Source: Methylobacter sp. (GTDB lineage Bacteria > Pseudomonadota > Gammaproteobacteria > Methylococcales > Methylomonadaceae). From it: a stretch of 64,000 nucleotides of DNA. Under the pieces are notes generated by a model. It saw nothing but the letters and a program-made list of their open reading frames with translations. It had not been told where the DNA came from and searched no databases. Of this stretch, positions 27,079 through 37,962 are shown in pieces (position 1 is the stretch's first letter; every line of letters starts with the position of its first letter). The position numbers and the translations under genes are program-made. The stretch is from contig JAPLRU010000044.1 in the NCBI GenBank assembly GCA_026399025.1, positions 14,530 to 78,529 of the forward strand, read 5' to 3'.

Positions 27079-30000
27079 ATGTCCAGTTATTTTCAGCCCC
27101 TTATCGCGCAGTTATCACAACGTTCAGCCGAAGCCACTTTAAGTGTATTAGGCATCAGTGATCCCTCTTTACGGCAATTTTTATCAGAGCAATTTAATCA
27201 ACCGGTAGGTGATAGTAACAATTTTCTGGCCGATCCGGTTTTTGAACACATTTTTGGCTGGGAAGAAGCAAATATCAACATGGAGCGATTGGCAGGTTCT
27301 TTGCTGGAGCGTTCGTTACTTGATGCAATGGACAAACCACCCGTTGATTTAAAAGACTATGCGTTTCGCAAAGATTGGCAGCCTTACCAGCACCAATACA
27401 AGTCCTGGTTAAAGTTATCTGAAAGTAAACCGCAGTCCATTGTCATTACCAGCGGCACGGGATCTGGTAAAACCGAGTGTTTTATGGTGCCGGTACTCAA
27501 TGATTTGGTACGCCAGTATGAGCTACAAAAACAGCCGTTGGTCGGCGTACAAGCCCTATTTATTTATCCGCTCAATGCCTTGATTAACAGCCAGCGAGAT
27601 CGTCTACGCGCCTGGACGGATAGCTTCGGTAATGGCGTACGTTTTTGCTTGTATAACGGCAATACGCCTGACAAAACGACAAGTTTTAACCAGGCACAAA
27701 CACCGAATGAAATTTTATCTCGAACCCTGTTACGTAGCGAGCCGCCCCCCTTGTTGGTGACAAACTCTACGATGCTTGAATATATGTTGGTTCGACAAGT
27801 TGACTCGCCGATTCTGCAAAAATCACAAGGAAAATTACGCTGGATTGTTTTGGATGAAGCGCATACTTACATCGGTTCGCAAGCGGCGGAACTGTCGCTG
27901 TTGTTGCGTAGGGTGTTGCATGGTTTCGCTGTCAATGCTGAAGATGTGCGTTTTATAGCTACTTCGGCAACTATTGGCGACAAGGATAATGTTTCATTAC
28001 AACGTTATCTGGCCGATTTGGCGGGTATTTCGCAAGATCAAGTTACCGTTATTGGCGGTAAGCGGATTGTGCCGCCACTCAACAAAAGAAAAGGCGATTA
28101 CAAACAGAATACACCTATAGCAACTTTGGTGGATATTGACCACGACAAGCAGGTTTCAAAACAGCGCTATCGAGCATTGGAAGACCATCCGGTTAGTCGC
28201 AAACTGCGTGAAGAACTGACCCGTGATACGCTCCCGAAAACATTAACTCAGTTAAGCAACACGCTGTTTAGTGACCTTGCCGATATGCACATTAGACACC
28301 AGCAAACGCTGGCATGGTTGGATTTGTGTACAGGGACAATATTACCGGGTAAAGACAATAAGCCTAAGCACCCATTTTTACCAATACGCGGGCATTTATT
28401 CCATCAAGTGACCAACGGTTTATGGTGCTGTGTGGACGCTAACTGTCGCTGCAAAAAAGATACGCCTTTAGCGGATAACTGGGCATTCGGTTATGTTTAT
28501 AGTCAACAGCGCGATCATTGCGAATGTGGTGCGCCTGTATATGAGTTGGTTTTTTGCAATGATTGCAACAGTCCGCATTTACAGGCTTTTCAAACTCAAC
28601 AGGGGCAATTAATTCAAATTCCACGCCAAGCAATTGATGAATTTAGCCTGCAAATTGAAGTGGAAGGCGATGAAGATACTGGGGAAGAACAAGAATTCGA
28701 TACAAAAACTGTAGTGCCGAGTGAGTTTATTAATCTGGCTGTAAAAGCCGATGCAGCGTTGACGCATTCTTTGACCTTGTCACTCGATAACAAACAACTT
28801 GGTGAAACGCATCAAGCCGTCATGATTCACATCGTCAATGATAGCGAAACCTGCGGGCATTGTGGTTTTATTCCTGACCGTGGTAAACGTGGCGTATTTC
28901 GCCGCTGCCTGTTAGGTACACCGTTTTATGTCAGCAATACTGTACCGACCTTACTGGAATTTTGTCAGGATGGTAAAAATCCGCTGGAAAGCCCAGGACG
29001 TGGCCGCAGACTGATTACCTTTACCGACAGTCGTCAAGGCACGGCGCGGATTGCCGTTAAAATCCAGCAAGATTCAGAGCGGAACCGCTTGCGTGGGCTG
29101 GTTTATGAAATGGTTGCCAAACAATTGGGTAACGTAAATGACGCAGAACGCATTGAACTCGAGAAAAAACGCGATGAATATTTAGATAAAGCTGAAAAAT
29201 TTAAAAAAATGGGCTTAGCGGAAGCTGAAGATTTTTTAAACTTCGCAGAGAAAACACAGCAACAAATTGAGCAAATGGCCGTAGTTCAGCCCATAACTTG
29301 GCAGGAAGCAATCAACGCGCTTCAAGCTAATAGTGATATTTTAAGACCGATGTTGGATTATTATCGTGATCTGAATCCTATGCTTTTTCAACATAATAGC
29401 GGTTCTCAAACTTTGTCTAAAATGTTGTTGATTCGAGAATTCAATCGCCGCGCCAAACGGCAAAATACATTGGAAACACTGGGCTTGGTCGCTATTAAAT
29501 ATCCGGCTTTAAGCACGATCAATAATATGCCTGCCGAATGGCAAAAATTGAAATTATCACTAAAGGATTGGCAAGATTTTCTTAAAATTTGTCTGGATTT
29601 TTATGTAAGGGACAATTTTATTGCTATTCCTTATGAATGGATAAACTGGATAGGCGTTACTATTTACCCCAAAGAGCTTTTGTCGCCCGATTCAAAAGAA
29701 TCGACTGGCAGGCGTATTAGCAAATGGCCGCTAGTCAGAAAAGGACGTAATAATCGCTTAATTCGTATTTTATCTTATGCCTTAAATCTAAAATTAGATA
29801 ATAAAGCGCATGAAGATAATCTTGACCAAATCATGCGCTCTGCCTGGAAAGCGCTCACGCAGGAAAGCCAAATTTTAACCTCTGTTGATGGTTCCCTGAC
29901 TTATCAAATGAAACCGGAACAGATGGCATTTTGCTGTATTCAGGAGGCTTGGGTTTGCCCGGTGACGCATCGGTTTCTGGACACGACTTTTAAAAGTATC

Positions 30001-33000
30001 ACACCTTATTTACCTTATACACCGACTCAAGAAACGGCAATTTGCAAGCAAGTTGTTATTCCCGTTTTATCTATCGGGCATGCTTTTAACTCAGAGCAAG
30101 AAAAACTTGGCTTTATCAGGCAATGGATTGCAAGCAATGCTGATATTGCCGAACTCAGAAAACAGAATCTGTGGACGGATTTAAGCGACAGAATTCTTGA
30201 AGGCGGCGTGTTTTTTAGAACCGCCGAACATTCTGCACAACAGCCAGCCAGTCGCTTGCAACAGTTTGAAAAACTCTTTAAAGAGGAAAAGCTCAATGTT
30301 CTAAGCTGCTCTACAACAATGGAAATGGGTGTGGACATCGGCGGTATTACAGCGGTTGCCATGAATAATGTACCCCCTCATCCAGCCAATTATTTACAGC
30401 GAGCAGGCCGTGCCGGTCGGCGTCAGGAAACCCGTGCGTTGGCATTTACCTTATGCAAGGAAAATCCGCATGAGCGCACGGTTTTTAATCGTCCGTTATG
30501 GCCGTTTACCACCCATATTAAAGCGCCTTACATTACCTTAGACAGCGCCAAGATTGTGCAGCGACATGTTAATTCGTTACTTTTTTCTTACTTTCTAAAA
30601 CAGGTTATTGATGTAGCTCAACAGCAAAATACTAAGTTGGATTGTGGCTGGTTTTTTTGCCAAGACGAAGACGGCAAATCACAGCTTGATCGCTTTTGTG
30701 TCTGGCTGGAAGAGTGCGATTTAACCGGAATACCCGAAAACCTTGAGAAAGGCTTAAAGGCATTAATATACAAAACGATTCTGGCAGGCACATCACCAAT
30801 CAATCTCACTCATCAAGCTATTTTGATCATTAGCAGTATTAAGGATAAATGGCTGTCAGAATATCAGCCTTTGCAAGCTGAATTTAACGCATTAAATTCA
30901 AACATCGGTGAAAATAATCCTTATAAAAAGCGGGTAGAAAAAGATTTGGAACGCCTTAAAGGGGAATATCTGTTAGCTGAACTGGCAACGCGCGGCTTTT
31001 TACCTTGTTATGGATTTCCAACGGGAATTGCCTACTTCGATCCTTATAGCGTTCACGATTATCAACGCAGAAATCACAAAAAAGATGACAAACGGGAAGA
31101 TAATCTTAGCCGTATCCGAGAAAAACCGACCCGTGATTTGTCCATTGCCATTAGAGAATATGCGCCCGGCTGCGATATTGTCCTAAATGGTCTGGCGTAC
31201 CGTTCAGCGGGCCTGAGTTTAAGCTGGCATAGTCCTGAAAGCGGTGCCAACGAAACGCAGAAGCTAATAACAGCGTGGCGTTGCGATCATTGTGGCGCAA
31301 TTGACAATGCTTTAAGTAGTGTTTCTAGTAGCGTTTGCAACGACTGTGGTGGGCTGCTTAATCCTGACCATAAGCGCGAATTTATAGAACCGGCAGGATT
31401 TGCCGTTGATTTTTATTCCAGTCCCCATACGGATGTTTCAGCACAGCATTATGTGCCCGTTAAAGAACCTTGGGTTACGGCTAAAGATAGGTTGCGTTCT
31501 TTGCCTAATCCGCAATTAGGACAGTTTCGTGCCGGTAGTCGGGGCGATATTTTTTATCACAGTTCCGGCGAACATGAGCACGGTTACGCACTCTGCTGGC
31601 ATTGCGGTCGTGCCGATTCTATGACCGCCGAAAATAAACCCCCTGAAGTTTTCTTAAAACCGCATAAAAAATTAAGAGGCAGGGAAAGTGAAGCCGATGC
31701 TTGGTGCAGCGGTAACGATAGTGAATTCGCCATTAAACCTAATCTTCATTTGGGCTATGTTGACCATACCGATGTTTTTGAACTGTATCTAAAAAACAGC
31801 AACGAACAGGTGTTCCTTGATTATAGAAATGAAGATAGCAAAAAAATTGCCTGGACGTTATCGGTGGTACTTAGACAAGCCCTAGCCGACATCTTGGGTA
31901 TCAATGTCGATGAAATGGGCTATACCGTGAAGCCGACTAAGTTGACTGATTGCAGCCACCCCGTAGCAGCCATTGTTTTATATGATAAAAGCAGTGGCGG
32001 TTCCGGCTTTGCTTCATCTGCGTACCGTTATTTTGACAAATTATTTGATAAAGCCAGGGAGTATCTTAAGTGTAATTGTCAAGGCGTGTGTCAGAACTGC
32101 TTGTTGGGTTTTGATACTCGCTTCCATATTGATTATCTGGATAGGCTTTTAGCGGCAAGTTATTTGAATGAAGAATTTATCCGTCTGCTGGCTTTGCCGG
32201 AGGAATTAAAGCTATTAGGGCAATCATCCCGTTATTGTCCAGAAACGCTGTTTACTGAAATCCGCGATGCTGCCAGCCACGGCGCGACTGAACTGCATGT
32301 GTTTTTACAAGGCCAACAATCCGACTGGGAAATAAATGAAAGTCAATTGCTTGAACGATGCTATCGCTGGAAACAACTTTATGCAAAGGTAGTTTTATTT
32401 GTTAACGCTTCATCACAGCCGCTTTCCGAAGCCACCAAAGAAGAGCTGTGGGTTTTGCATCGTTTAGGAATAACCATCGCTTTAGTTGATGATAACAAAG
32501 CGATGCTCAAAGGCTCAGCTTGTATTGTTGCACAAACACTATCAGATGGGGACAGTAAGACATTCGCGTACTCGCTTAAACAAACCGCAATACCCGCGCA
32601 AAACTGGCTAAATCTGCCAGACAGTGTTTTGGTCTCTGCGGACAATTACCCGCTTATGCCGGTATTAAAGTATCTGAATGAAGAGGCTTTGAAGCCGAAT
32701 ACCGGAAACGGCGATATAGAAATTGAAATACTTGCTGAATGCAATGGCTCATTAACTCAATTTGCTGAGAAATTTTGGCAACGTGTGCTTGGACATCATC
32801 CATTATTGCAACAACATGTACTTTTGGATGAACTTAGCTGCATACATTATTCAGATCGCTATTTATTCTCCCCGTGGTCGATTATGCTGATCACAGAACT
32901 TATTGATGGCTTAAAGCAGCTTATGAAAAGTAATTGGACTAAGCCTAAAATTGTTATTGATACCTTTGTTAAGCGGGAAAGCAGCTATCAGAAACGCGGT

Positions 33001-33327
33001 TTATTGGCAGATTGGATGGATGACAATATACGCTTGGATGTTATCGCAGCCTATTTTGAGGCTATGGATGAAAATTGTGTTGTTAATGCGGCAAGCGATA
33101 CGCCACATGGCCGAGTAATGGAATTGACATGGCTATCAGGAAAAACAACTCATATTAGATTGGATCAAGGTGTTGGTTATTGGACAATCGGTGATAAGGC
33201 GCCTTGGTTTGATGATAACGTGTCAAGCTCAGCTCAACAGGTAGAAAAAATGCTGCAATTACTTTCTAAGCTCAATATTAGGAATGCTAAAGACTTTCCC
33301 ACACAAATATTTGTTAAAGAGCGTTAG
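27079..33327 (+). CDS. druE: Druantia helicase DruE (DUF1998)
   Basis: A 2082-residue SF2 helicase-type protein. The Q-like region is YQHQYKSW (~103-110), Walker A SGTGSGKT is at 125-132, and the DEAH box ([10 protein letters not shown]) near 258. Motif V is EMGVDIGG near 1085, and motif [12 protein letters not shown] near 1107. Paired cysteines (CGHCGF, CDHCG, CNDCGG) suggest zinc sites. The C-terminal DUF1998-type [14 protein letters not shown] is near residue 1664. This layout and size fit DruE. With DruH it makes a complete Druantia type III locus, giving phage resistance by an unknown mechanism. Full length; no frameshift seen. DISARM DrmA/B also carry DUF1998, but the partner gene argues for Druantia. 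Confidence 0.87.
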   Translation: MSSYFQPLIAQLSQRSAEATLSVLGISDPSLRQFLSEQFNQPVGDSNNFLADPVFEHIFGWEEANINMERLAGSLLERSLLDAMDKPPVDLKDYAFRKDWQPYQHQYKSWLKLSESKPQSIVITSGTGSGKTECFMVPVLNDLVRQYELQKQPLVGVQALFIYPLNALINSQRDRLRAWTDSFGNGVRFCLYNGNTPDKTTSFNQAQTPNEILSRTLLRSEPPPLLVTNSTMLEYMLVRQVDSPILQKSQGKLRWIVLDEAHTYIGSQAAELSLLLRRVLHGFAVNAEDVRFIATSATIGDKDNVSLQRYLADLAGISQDQVTVIGGKRIVPPLNKRKGDYKQNTPIATLVDIDHDKQVSKQRYRALEDHPVSRKLREELTRDTLPKTLTQLSNTLFSDLADMHIRHQQTLAWLDLCTGTILPGKDNKPKHPFLPIRGHLFHQVTNGLWCCVDANCRCKKDTPLADNWAFGYVYSQQRDHCECGAPVYELVFCNDCNSPHLQAFQTQQGQLIQIPRQAIDEFSLQIEVEGDEDTGEEQEFDTKTVVPSEFINLAVKADAALTHSLTLSLDNKQLGETHQAVMIHIVNDSETCGHCGFIPDRGKRGVFRRCLLGTPFYVSNTVPTLLEFCQDGKNPLESPGRGRRLITFTDSRQGTARIAVKIQQDSERNRLRGLVYEMVAKQLGNVNDAERIELEKKRDEYLDKAEKFKKMGLAEAEDFLNFAEKTQQQIEQMAVVQPITWQEAINALQANSDILRPMLDYYRDLNPMLFQHNSGSQTLSKMLLIREFNRRAKRQNTLETLGLVAIKYPALSTINNMPAEWQKLKLSLKDWQDFLKICLDFYVRDNFIAIPYEWINWIGVTIYPKELLSPDSKESTGRRISKWPLVRKGRNNRLIRILSYALNLKLDNKAHEDNLDQIMRSAWKALTQESQILTSVDGSLTYQMKPEQMAFCCIQEAWVCPVTHRFLDTTFKSITPYLPYTPTQETAICKQVVIPVLSIGHAFNSEQEKLGFIRQWIASNADIAELRKQNLWTDLSDRILEGGVFFRTAEHSAQQPASRLQQFEKLFKEEKLNVLSCSTTMEMGVDIGGITAVAMNNVPPHPANYLQRAGRAGRRQETRALAFTLCKENPHERTVFNRPLWPFTTHIKAPYITLDSAKIVQRHVNSLLFSYFLKQVIDVAQQQNTKLDCGWFFCQDEDGKSQLDRFCVWLEECDLTGIPENLEKGLKALIYKTILAGTSPINLTHQAILIISSIKDKWLSEYQPLQAEFNALNSNIGENNPYKKRVEKDLERLKGEYLLAELATRGFLPCYGFPTGIAYFDPYSVHDYQRRNHKKDDKREDNLSRIREKPTRDLSIAIREYAPGCDIVLNGLAYRSAGLSLSWHSPESGANETQKLITAWRCDHCGAIDNALSSVSSSVCNDCGGLLNPDHKREFIEPAGFAVDFYSSPHTDVSAQHYVPVKEPWVTAKDRLRSLPNPQLGQFRAGSRGDIFYHSSGEHEHGYALCWHCGRADSMTAENKPPEVFLKPHKKLRGRESEADAWCSGNDSEFAIKPNLHLGYVDHTDVFELYLKNSNEQVFLDYRNEDSKKIAWTLSVVLRQALADILGINVDEMGYTVKPTKLTDCSHPVAAIVLYDKSSGGSGFASSAYRYFDKLFDKAREYLKCNCQGVCQNCLLGFDTRFHIDYLDRLLAASYLNEEFIRLLALPEELKLLGQSSRYCPETLFTEIRDAASHGATELHVFLQGQQSDWEINESQLLERCYRWKQLYAKVVLFVNASSQPLSEATKEELWVLHRLGITIALVDDNKAMLKGSACIVAQTLSDGDSKTFAYSLKQTAIPAQNWLNLPDSVLVSADNYPLMPVLKYLNEEALKPNTGNGDIEIEILAECNGSLTQFAEKFWQRVLGHHPLLQQHVLLDELSCIHYSDRYLFSPWSIMLITELIDGLKQLMKSNWTKPKIVIDTFVKRESSYQKRGLLADWMDDNIRLDVIAAYFEAMDENCVVNAASDTPHGRVMELTWLSGKTTHIRLDQGVGYWTIGDKAPWFDDNVSSSAQQVEKMLQLLSKLNIRNAKDFPTQIFVKER

Positions 33328-33365
33328 AAATTAAGGTCGAGCAATAATTCTGTTGTGGAAGGTGA

Positions 33366-33494
33366 AAACAAATTTTCGATAACAAAAACTTCATTGTTTT
33401 AACCAATGGATTTAAAAAGAAAGCGCAAAAAACACCTAAATCTGAAATTTTACTCTCCGAACAACGAAAGAAAGATTATTTGATGGGGAAATGA
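33366..33494 (+). pseudogene. HigB/RelE-type toxin remnant
   Basis: The open frame lacks a start and encodes NKNFIVLTNGFKKKAQKTPK, then SEILLSEQRKKDYLMGK. This is the C-terminal third of a phage-Gp49/HigB-like mRNA-cleaving toxin. The region upstream (33328-33365) shows only frame-disrupted sequence. Its stop is one base before the start of the antitoxin gene, the normal toxin-first HigBA arrangement. The toxin is therefore dead. Confidence 0.65.
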
Positions 33495-33495
33495 A

Positions 33496-33777
33496 ATGAG
33501 TGATTTAAAGAAATATGTGGCGAAAAGGAAAGAAAGCGATGAAGAATTCGCTCTGAACTTTAATGAAGGCTATCAGACCTTCAAAATTGGAGTTATGTTA
33601 AAAGAAGCGAGAGAAGCCGCCGGTATAACACAGGAAGAGCCGGCAACTCGGCTTTGCATAAAAAAATCCTCCATCTCAAGAATGGAAAATCAAGCTGAAG
33701 ATGTAAAGCTCCCAGCGCTTGAAAAAATTGTAAGCTTTTTAGCAAGATCCTCGGTATACGAATGTATTAACCCTTGA
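33496..33777 (+). CDS. XRE-family HigA-like antitoxin (orphaned)
   Basis: A 93-residue protein with a helix-turn-helix at about residues 33-85 (GVMLKEAREAAGITQEEPATRLCIKKSSISRMENQAEDVKL), the Xre/Cro fold of HigA antitoxins. The usual TQEELA reads TQEEPA; a proline in that helix may weaken folding. The last residues (SSVYECINP) depart from the normal ending, so the C-terminus may be replaced. It follows the broken toxin by one base. It is probably left to decay, or kept as a repressor. Confidence 0.7.
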   Translation: MSDLKKYVAKRKESDEEFALNFNEGYQTFKIGVMLKEAREAAGITQEEPATRLCIKKSSISRMENQAEDVKLPALEKIVSFLARSSVYECINP

Positions 33778-33866
33778 CGCTATTTTTTCCTGAATCTATG
33801 GTTATGACGCATCCATGCTTGATAATACACTCATATAGTACAAATTCATTTGCGAGAAAAACCCCT

Positions 33867-34115
33867 ATGCCTACTTTATCCATTCACGGCGATGTCCATA
33901 TCCCTGACAATCTCATTCATGCTTTGGGCTTAAAACCCGGCGCCGAACTGGCTTTTGAGCGTCAAGGTGACTCGATTGTTATGCGCCCGGTAAAAAAACC
34001 GGACAAAATCTCACGGGTTGAAGAAGGCCCCCAAATACTGAGCTATACCGGACCGACAGTCTCCTTGGAAGAAATGGACGACGCTATTGCCAAAGGCGCG
34101 GCGCAATCGCTGTGA
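33867..34115 (+). CDS. AbrB/MazE-type antitoxin
   Basis: An 82-residue protein with the swapped-hairpin AbrB pattern MPTLSIHGDVHIPDNLIHALGLKPG, then FERQGDSIVMRP, and a C-terminal tail that would wrap the toxin. I start it at ATG 33867 because the family N-terminus begins there; an earlier in-frame ATG at 33774 overlaps the previous gene. Its stop overlaps the GTG start of the PIN toxin (GTGA at 34112-34115). It would neutralise the toxin and repress its own promoter. Confidence 0.8.
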   Translation: MPTLSIHGDVHIPDNLIHALGLKPGAELAFERQGDSIVMRPVKKPDKISRVEEGPQILSYTGPTVSLEEMDDAIAKGAAQSL

Positions 34116-34519
34116 AGTCGGTCGATACCAATATCCTGGTGCGTTACTATGCACAAGACGATACCTTGCAATCGCCCCTTGCCTTACACATCTTCAGGGA
34201 TGAACCCGAACTACTGGTGACAAAAACGGTTTTGCTTGAGTTTTTCCGGGTTTTGACTCAAGCCGATAAATTTCGCTTTCCGCCTGAACAAGTCATGTCC
34301 GTTTTCGAACATCTGCAAGGCTTGCCGAATATCGTCATTGAGGATGAAATTTCTTTCCGAACAGCCGTCGCATGGTGCAGAGCCGGCATTGAATTTCCAG
34401 ATGCCTTGCATTTGGCCGCTTCTGGGGCTTGCAGTGCATTTTTGACGTTCGATGACCGTAAATTTGCGCGTCGCGCTGAACGTCTGAATTTAATACCTAT
34501 GTGTGAAATCCCTGCGTAA
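34112..34519 (+). CDS. VapC-type PIN-domain toxin
   Basis: A 135-residue PIN-domain ribonuclease. Catalytic acidic residues are visible at D5 (KSVDTNILVRYY), in the LLEFFRVL helix (~43), at IEFPDALHL (~95), and in LTFDDRKFARRA (~113). It starts with GTG 34112, inside the end of the antitoxin gene. The pair is intact, unlike the HigBA pair upstream. PIN toxins cut tRNA or rRNA when the antitoxin is lost; the target here is unknown. Confidence 0.88.
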   Translation: MKSVDTNILVRYYAQDDTLQSPLALHIFRDEPELLVTKTVLLEFFRVLTQADKFRFPPEQVMSVFEHLQGLPNIVIEDEISFRTAVAWCRAGIEFPDALHLAASGACSAFLTFDDRKFARRAERLNLIPMCEIPA

Positions 34520-34584
34520 TCAAGATAAATTTGGTTATTCACATTCTCGTTGTTATACCGAAGCGCCATTCATCCGACTGATGT

Positions 34585-34857
34585 TCATAACGGAAAATCC
34601 CCCACCTTATTATTCTCAGAACCCAGCAACTGCAATTTCTCTAATCTAGGCAATTTTTTTATCGCGACTTCCCGTTTACCGGCTGAACTACGGTCATGAC
34701 CGGTCTCGACATAAACCAGCTGCTTGGGCTGTCTGCCGCGAAAATATTTAGCGCCTTGTTTGTCGCCATGCTGATTAAAGCGCCGCGCCACATCATTGGT
34801 GATGCCGGTATACAACGAATCATCGCTGCAAAGAATCATGTAAACCTGCCAATGCAC
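34585..34857 (-). CDS. GIY-YIG nuclease family protein
   Basis: A 90-residue single-domain GIY-YIG protein. It has QVYMILCSDDSLYTGITNDVARRFNQH with the YTG of the GIY-YIG core, followed by GAKYFRGRQPKQLVY, VETGHDRSSAGKREVAIKKL with the catalytic Arg and Glu region, and a final Leu-rich helix. I start it at GTG 34857 (VHWQVYM), six bases after the stop of the upstream VIT gene; ATG 34839 would remove the first strand. The family is related to UvrC-type nucleases (YhbQ-like). Cellular role undefined. Confidence 0.8.
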   Translation of the reverse strand: MHWQVYMILCSDDSLYTGITNDVARRFNQHGDKQGAKYFRGRQPKQLVYVETGHDRSSAGKREVAIKKLPRLEKLQLLGSENNKVGDFPL

Positions 34858-34862
34858 GAGGA

Positions 34863-35555
34863 TTACACAACCGTTCCGAAAACCGAACCGACAGCGGCGG
34901 TCAGCCCCATCGCCAACGCGCCCCAAAAGGCGACGCGAACGCCTCCTTTAATAATGCCCGCCCCGCCGCTATAGGCCGCCAACATGCCCAACAATATTAA
35001 AAACAGCAAGGACGCGGATGATACCGGCACGATTAAATCGGTATCCGGGGTCAACAAGACTATTAATAAAGGCAAGCCGGCGCCAATAGAAAAGGTAGCC
35101 GCCGAAGTCAGCGCCGCTTGAATCGGCCTTGCTATACTGGTTGCCGAAATGCCCAGTTCGTCGCGGGCATGAGCGCCCAAGGCATCATGGTTCATCAGTT
35201 GCTCCGCTACTTGTTCGGCCAATAAAGGATCAAGTCCGCGCGATATATAAATCGACGCCAGTTCATTTTTTTCATAATGTCCATCGTCAGCCAGTTCCTT
35301 GCGCTCACGCTTTAAATCGGCCTGTTCGGTATCGGCTTGGGAACTGACCGATACGTATTCGCCCGCCGCCATCGACATCGCACCGGCAACCAGGCCTGCA
35401 ACGCCGGTCAAAACGATCTCATGATGTTCCGCATGAGAGGCGGCAATGCCGACAATGAGGCTGGCTGTGGATACGATGCCATCGTTGGCCCCTAACACTG
35501 CGGCGCGTAGCCAGCCGATGCGATGAGTCCGGTGGGTTTCGTGATGAGGCGACAT
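34863..35555 (-). CDS. VIT1/CCC1 family iron/manganese transporter
   Basis: A 230-residue membrane protein. The N-terminus (RIGWLRAAVLGANDGIVSTASLIVGIAA) and the AGLVAGAMSMAAGEYVSVSSQADTEQADL block are the VIT1/CCC1 signature. A charged cytoplasmic helix region (~75-130) binds metal in this family, and three further hydrophobic segments follow. It would export or store Fe2+/Mn2+ across the inner membrane. The GIY-YIG gene follows directly. Upstream is a 400-base spacer with hairpins, then a metal P-type ATPase on the same strand. Confidence 0.9.
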   Translation of the reverse strand: MSPHHETHRTHRIGWLRAAVLGANDGIVSTASLIVGIAASHAEHHEIVLTGVAGLVAGAMSMAAGEYVSVSSQADTEQADLKRERKELADDGHYEKNELASIYISRGLDPLLAEQVAEQLMNHDALGAHARDELGISATSIARPIQAALTSAATFSIGAGLPLLIVLLTPDTDLIVPVSSASLLFLILLGMLAAYSGGAGIIKGGVRVAFWGALAMGLTAAVGSVFGTVV

Positions 35556-35666
35556 GGGTTTTTCCTTAGTAATGAGTCTGCAATCAGCAAGCAGGACATG
35601 GGTTTAAAGGGCCTCTACCGCATATGCGCCAACTTAAGAACTAAGTCATTGAAATTTGAAAGGTGC

Positions 35667-35690
35667 CGGTCGGGGCATTCGGCCCGACCG
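35667..35690. repeat. hairpin CGGTCGGG / CCCGACCG
   Basis: A perfect eight-base stem with loop GCATTCGG, followed on the plus strand by TAACGCTTTTTAT. Terminator-like for plus-strand transcripts, but no plus-strand gene ends here, so it may be a REP-like palindrome. Confidence 0.5.
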
Positions 35691-35733
35691 TAACGCTTTT
35701 TATCAATGAATTACATTGAACACTTAAACTTGT

Positions 35734-35755
35734 GGACGGGTTAAATAACCCGTCC
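35734..35755. repeat. hairpin GGACGGGTT / AACCCGTCC
   Basis: A perfect nine-base stem with loop AAAT, in the spacer upstream of the VIT gene. No T-run, so more likely a small repeat or binding site than a terminator. Confidence 0.5.
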
Positions 35756-35873
35756 AGCCGCCGGGAGACATGAGTTTTTCCTTTATAAGGGACATGGGGT
35801 TAAACGGGCTCTACCGTGGTTAATCGATTTAGCCGCAACTTTTTAGCTATAGGCGGCACTTTAAAATTATTTA

Positions 35874-35940
35874 TTCACCACGAAGGATATGAAGGACATG
35901 AAGAAATAAAACTTCGTGTCCTTCGTGCCTTCGTGGTGAA
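35874..35940. repeat. 67-bp long imperfect palindrome
   Basis: The arm 35874-35903, beginning TTCACCACGAAGG, is nearly matched in reverse by 35912-35940. Both arms are built of short CGAAGG/GAAGGACA units. It lies just after the P-type ATPase stop and is followed by TTCTTTT on the plus strand. This motif family is widespread between bacterial genes (from memory). It may stop transcription from the ATPase gene. Confidence 0.7.
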
Positions 35941-35961
35941 TTCTTTTAAATCCATGTCCCA

Positions 35962-37908
35962 CTAAAAATCCGAGAGCGTCTTCGGTGCAACGGCCGCTCT
36001 CAACGCATTCAATACCGCCAAAACGTCGATAATTTCCTGAATAATGGCTCCGGCTACCGGCGTCAAATAGCCCAAACCGGCGAAAATCATCCCGATCAAA
36101 CTCAGCATCATGCCGCCCACCGCGCTTTGCAGCGCAATTTTACGCATCCGTTCGCCGATATGGAACAGCTCGTCGACTTTTAGCAGCGAGCTGTCCATGA
36201 TCACCGCGTCCGCCGATTCGCCGGTAATATCGCTGTTGCGGCCAAAGGCGATGCCGATAGTCGCGGCAGTCAGCGCCGGTGCGTCATTGATGCCGTCGCC
36301 CAGATACACGGTTTTTGAGCTGCGGGTTTCATTACGCACCAACGCCAGCTTTTGCTCGGGGCTTTGGCTGAAATAAACATGTTCAATACCGACTTGATCG
36401 GCCAAAAAGCGTACTTCCGATTCGCGGTCTCCGGACACCAGCATCACCTTGTCAAACAGGTGGCTGGGTTTCAAATGATTGATAAACGATAAACTGTCGG
36501 TGCGGACTTCATCCCGAAATTGCAGGGTCGCGGCATAAGCATCGTCAATCAGCACCACGCATTCCAAACCGCCGATCACAGGCGGCAACATTTCGGCGAG
36601 ATCAGGACGCCGCTCGCTATATTTTTTGCGGCTGGTCAGCTGAATCCGCTTTCCGTCCACGTTGCCTTTAAGCCCTTCGCCCGGCAGTTCGGTAATGTTG
36701 GTGACGCTTAATAAAGATAACGCCGATTTTTTCGCCGCCGCAATAATCGCGCGAGATAACGGGTGTTTGGAGTAGCGCTCCAGGCTGGCGATTAGCGTTA
36801 ACAGCTCCTGTTCGTCATAGCCCTGAGCCGGAATCAACGCGGTCAGCGAGGGGCGGCCATAGGTCAAGGTGCCGGTTTTATCGAAAATAGCGGTGCGGCA
36901 AGTGCCGATGGTTTCCAGTATGGCCGGATTCTTGATGATGATTTCCCGCCGCGCGGCTAACGAAATCGAGCTGATAATAGTGACCGGTATGCCAATCAGC
37001 AACGGGCACGGCGTGGCAATCACCAGTACCGCTAAAAAACGAACCACATCGCCGCTAGACGCCCAAGCAATTAATGCAATAAGCACCGCTAACGGCGTAT
37101 ACAGTGCGCCCAGTTGGTCGCCCAGCCGCCGGATATTCGGTCGGTACTGCTCGGACGACCGCATCACCTCCATTATTTTGGCGTAGCGGGAGTCGACAGC
37201 CAATTTATCGGCACGAATGGTCAGCGCCGAATCGCCGTTGATGGCCCCTGACAGCACTTGGGAGCCGCTGACTTTCGACATCATATAGGGTTCGCCGGTC
37301 AGGTAGGATTCGTCCATGGTACCGGAGCCTTCCACTACCGTACCGTCAACGGGGCAGATTTCATGCGGCATGATCAACAAAATATCGCCGATATTCACTT
37401 GTGCGGTCGTAATGTCGATAAGTTGGTTAGCCGATTTCCGGTGCGCAAGGGACGGCATGCGTCTGGCCAGCGCTTCAAGCACCGAGGACGCTTTGCGCAC
37501 CGCATAGGTTTCCAGCACTACGCCGCCGGACAGCATCAGCACCACCAAGCTGCCGGCCAAGTATTCATTCAGTAAAACCGCTGTAATTATCGAAACACCG
37601 GCCAGTAAATCGGCGCCCCAATCGCCTTGCGCCAATTTCAAGCCGAGCTGAAAAATCAGCGGAATGCCCCCCAGTATCAGCACCGCAAGCAAAGGCGCCG
37701 ACGCCGGTTCAATCGGAAAAACGAATTGGCCTCGGTAGATTTCGCTTGCCGAAGTGGCTAAAGCCGCGTTCAACGATAATGTGTAAATCCGATGCTCAAC
37801 ATCAAGCCCATAGCGTAACACCAGATAGCCGCCGATGCCGAGCAGGCTGATAACGGCAATGATATTTTCGGATAGTGCTGAGGAAGAGGGTGTTTTCTTA
37901 TCGGTCAT
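35962..37908 (-). CDS. P1B-type heavy-metal ATPase
   Basis: A 648-residue metal-transporting P-type ATPase, with no N-terminal metal-binding domain. Start chosen at the ATG at 37906-37908, which has an AAGGA site; an upstream in-frame ATG would add 18 residues. It shows the TGE actuator loop (ESYLTGEPYMM), the membrane metal site ATPCPLLIGIP, the phosphorylation site DKTGTLTYG, and the hinge GDGINDAPAL. The membrane motif is TPC rather than the CPC of copper pumps, which resembles the less studied TPC subgroup (P1B-5-like, reported for nickel/iron). Substrate uncertain. Neighbouring iron genes suggest iron or manganese, by inference. Confidence 0.87.
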   Translation of the reverse strand: MTDKKTPSSSALSENIIAVISLLGIGGYLVLRYGLDVEHRIYTLSLNAALATSASEIYRGQFVFPIEPASAPLLAVLILGGIPLIFQLGLKLAQGDWGADLLAGVSIITAVLLNEYLAGSLVVLMLSGGVVLETYAVRKASSVLEALARRMPSLAHRKSANQLIDITTAQVNIGDILLIMPHEICPVDGTVVEGSGTMDESYLTGEPYMMSKVSGSQVLSGAINGDSALTIRADKLAVDSRYAKIMEVMRSSEQYRPNIRRLGDQLGALYTPLAVLIALIAWASSGDVVRFLAVLVIATPCPLLIGIPVTIISSISLAARREIIIKNPAILETIGTCRTAIFDKTGTLTYGRPSLTALIPAQGYDEQELLTLIASLERYSKHPLSRAIIAAAKKSALSLLSVTNITELPGEGLKGNVDGKRIQLTSRKKYSERRPDLAEMLPPVIGGLECVVLIDDAYAATLQFRDEVRTDSLSFINHLKPSHLFDKVMLVSGDRESEVRFLADQVGIEHVYFSQSPEQKLALVRNETRSSKTVYLGDGINDAPALTAATIGIAFGRNSDITGESADAVIMDSSLLKVDELFHIGERMRKIALQSAVGGMMLSLIGMIFAGLGYLTPVAGAIIQEIIDVLAVLNALRAAVAPKTLSDF

Positions 37909-37962
37909 CGTTTCATCCTTGCCGCTTTTTGTGTTGCGCCATTCTATCGATAACCCGGGCAA

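Noticed and set aside
27079-33327. DISARM (DrmA/DrmB) reading of the DUF1998 helicase
   Set aside because: No methylase, PLD or other DISARM gene adjoins it; the size and the STY4851-like partner fit Druantia III better.
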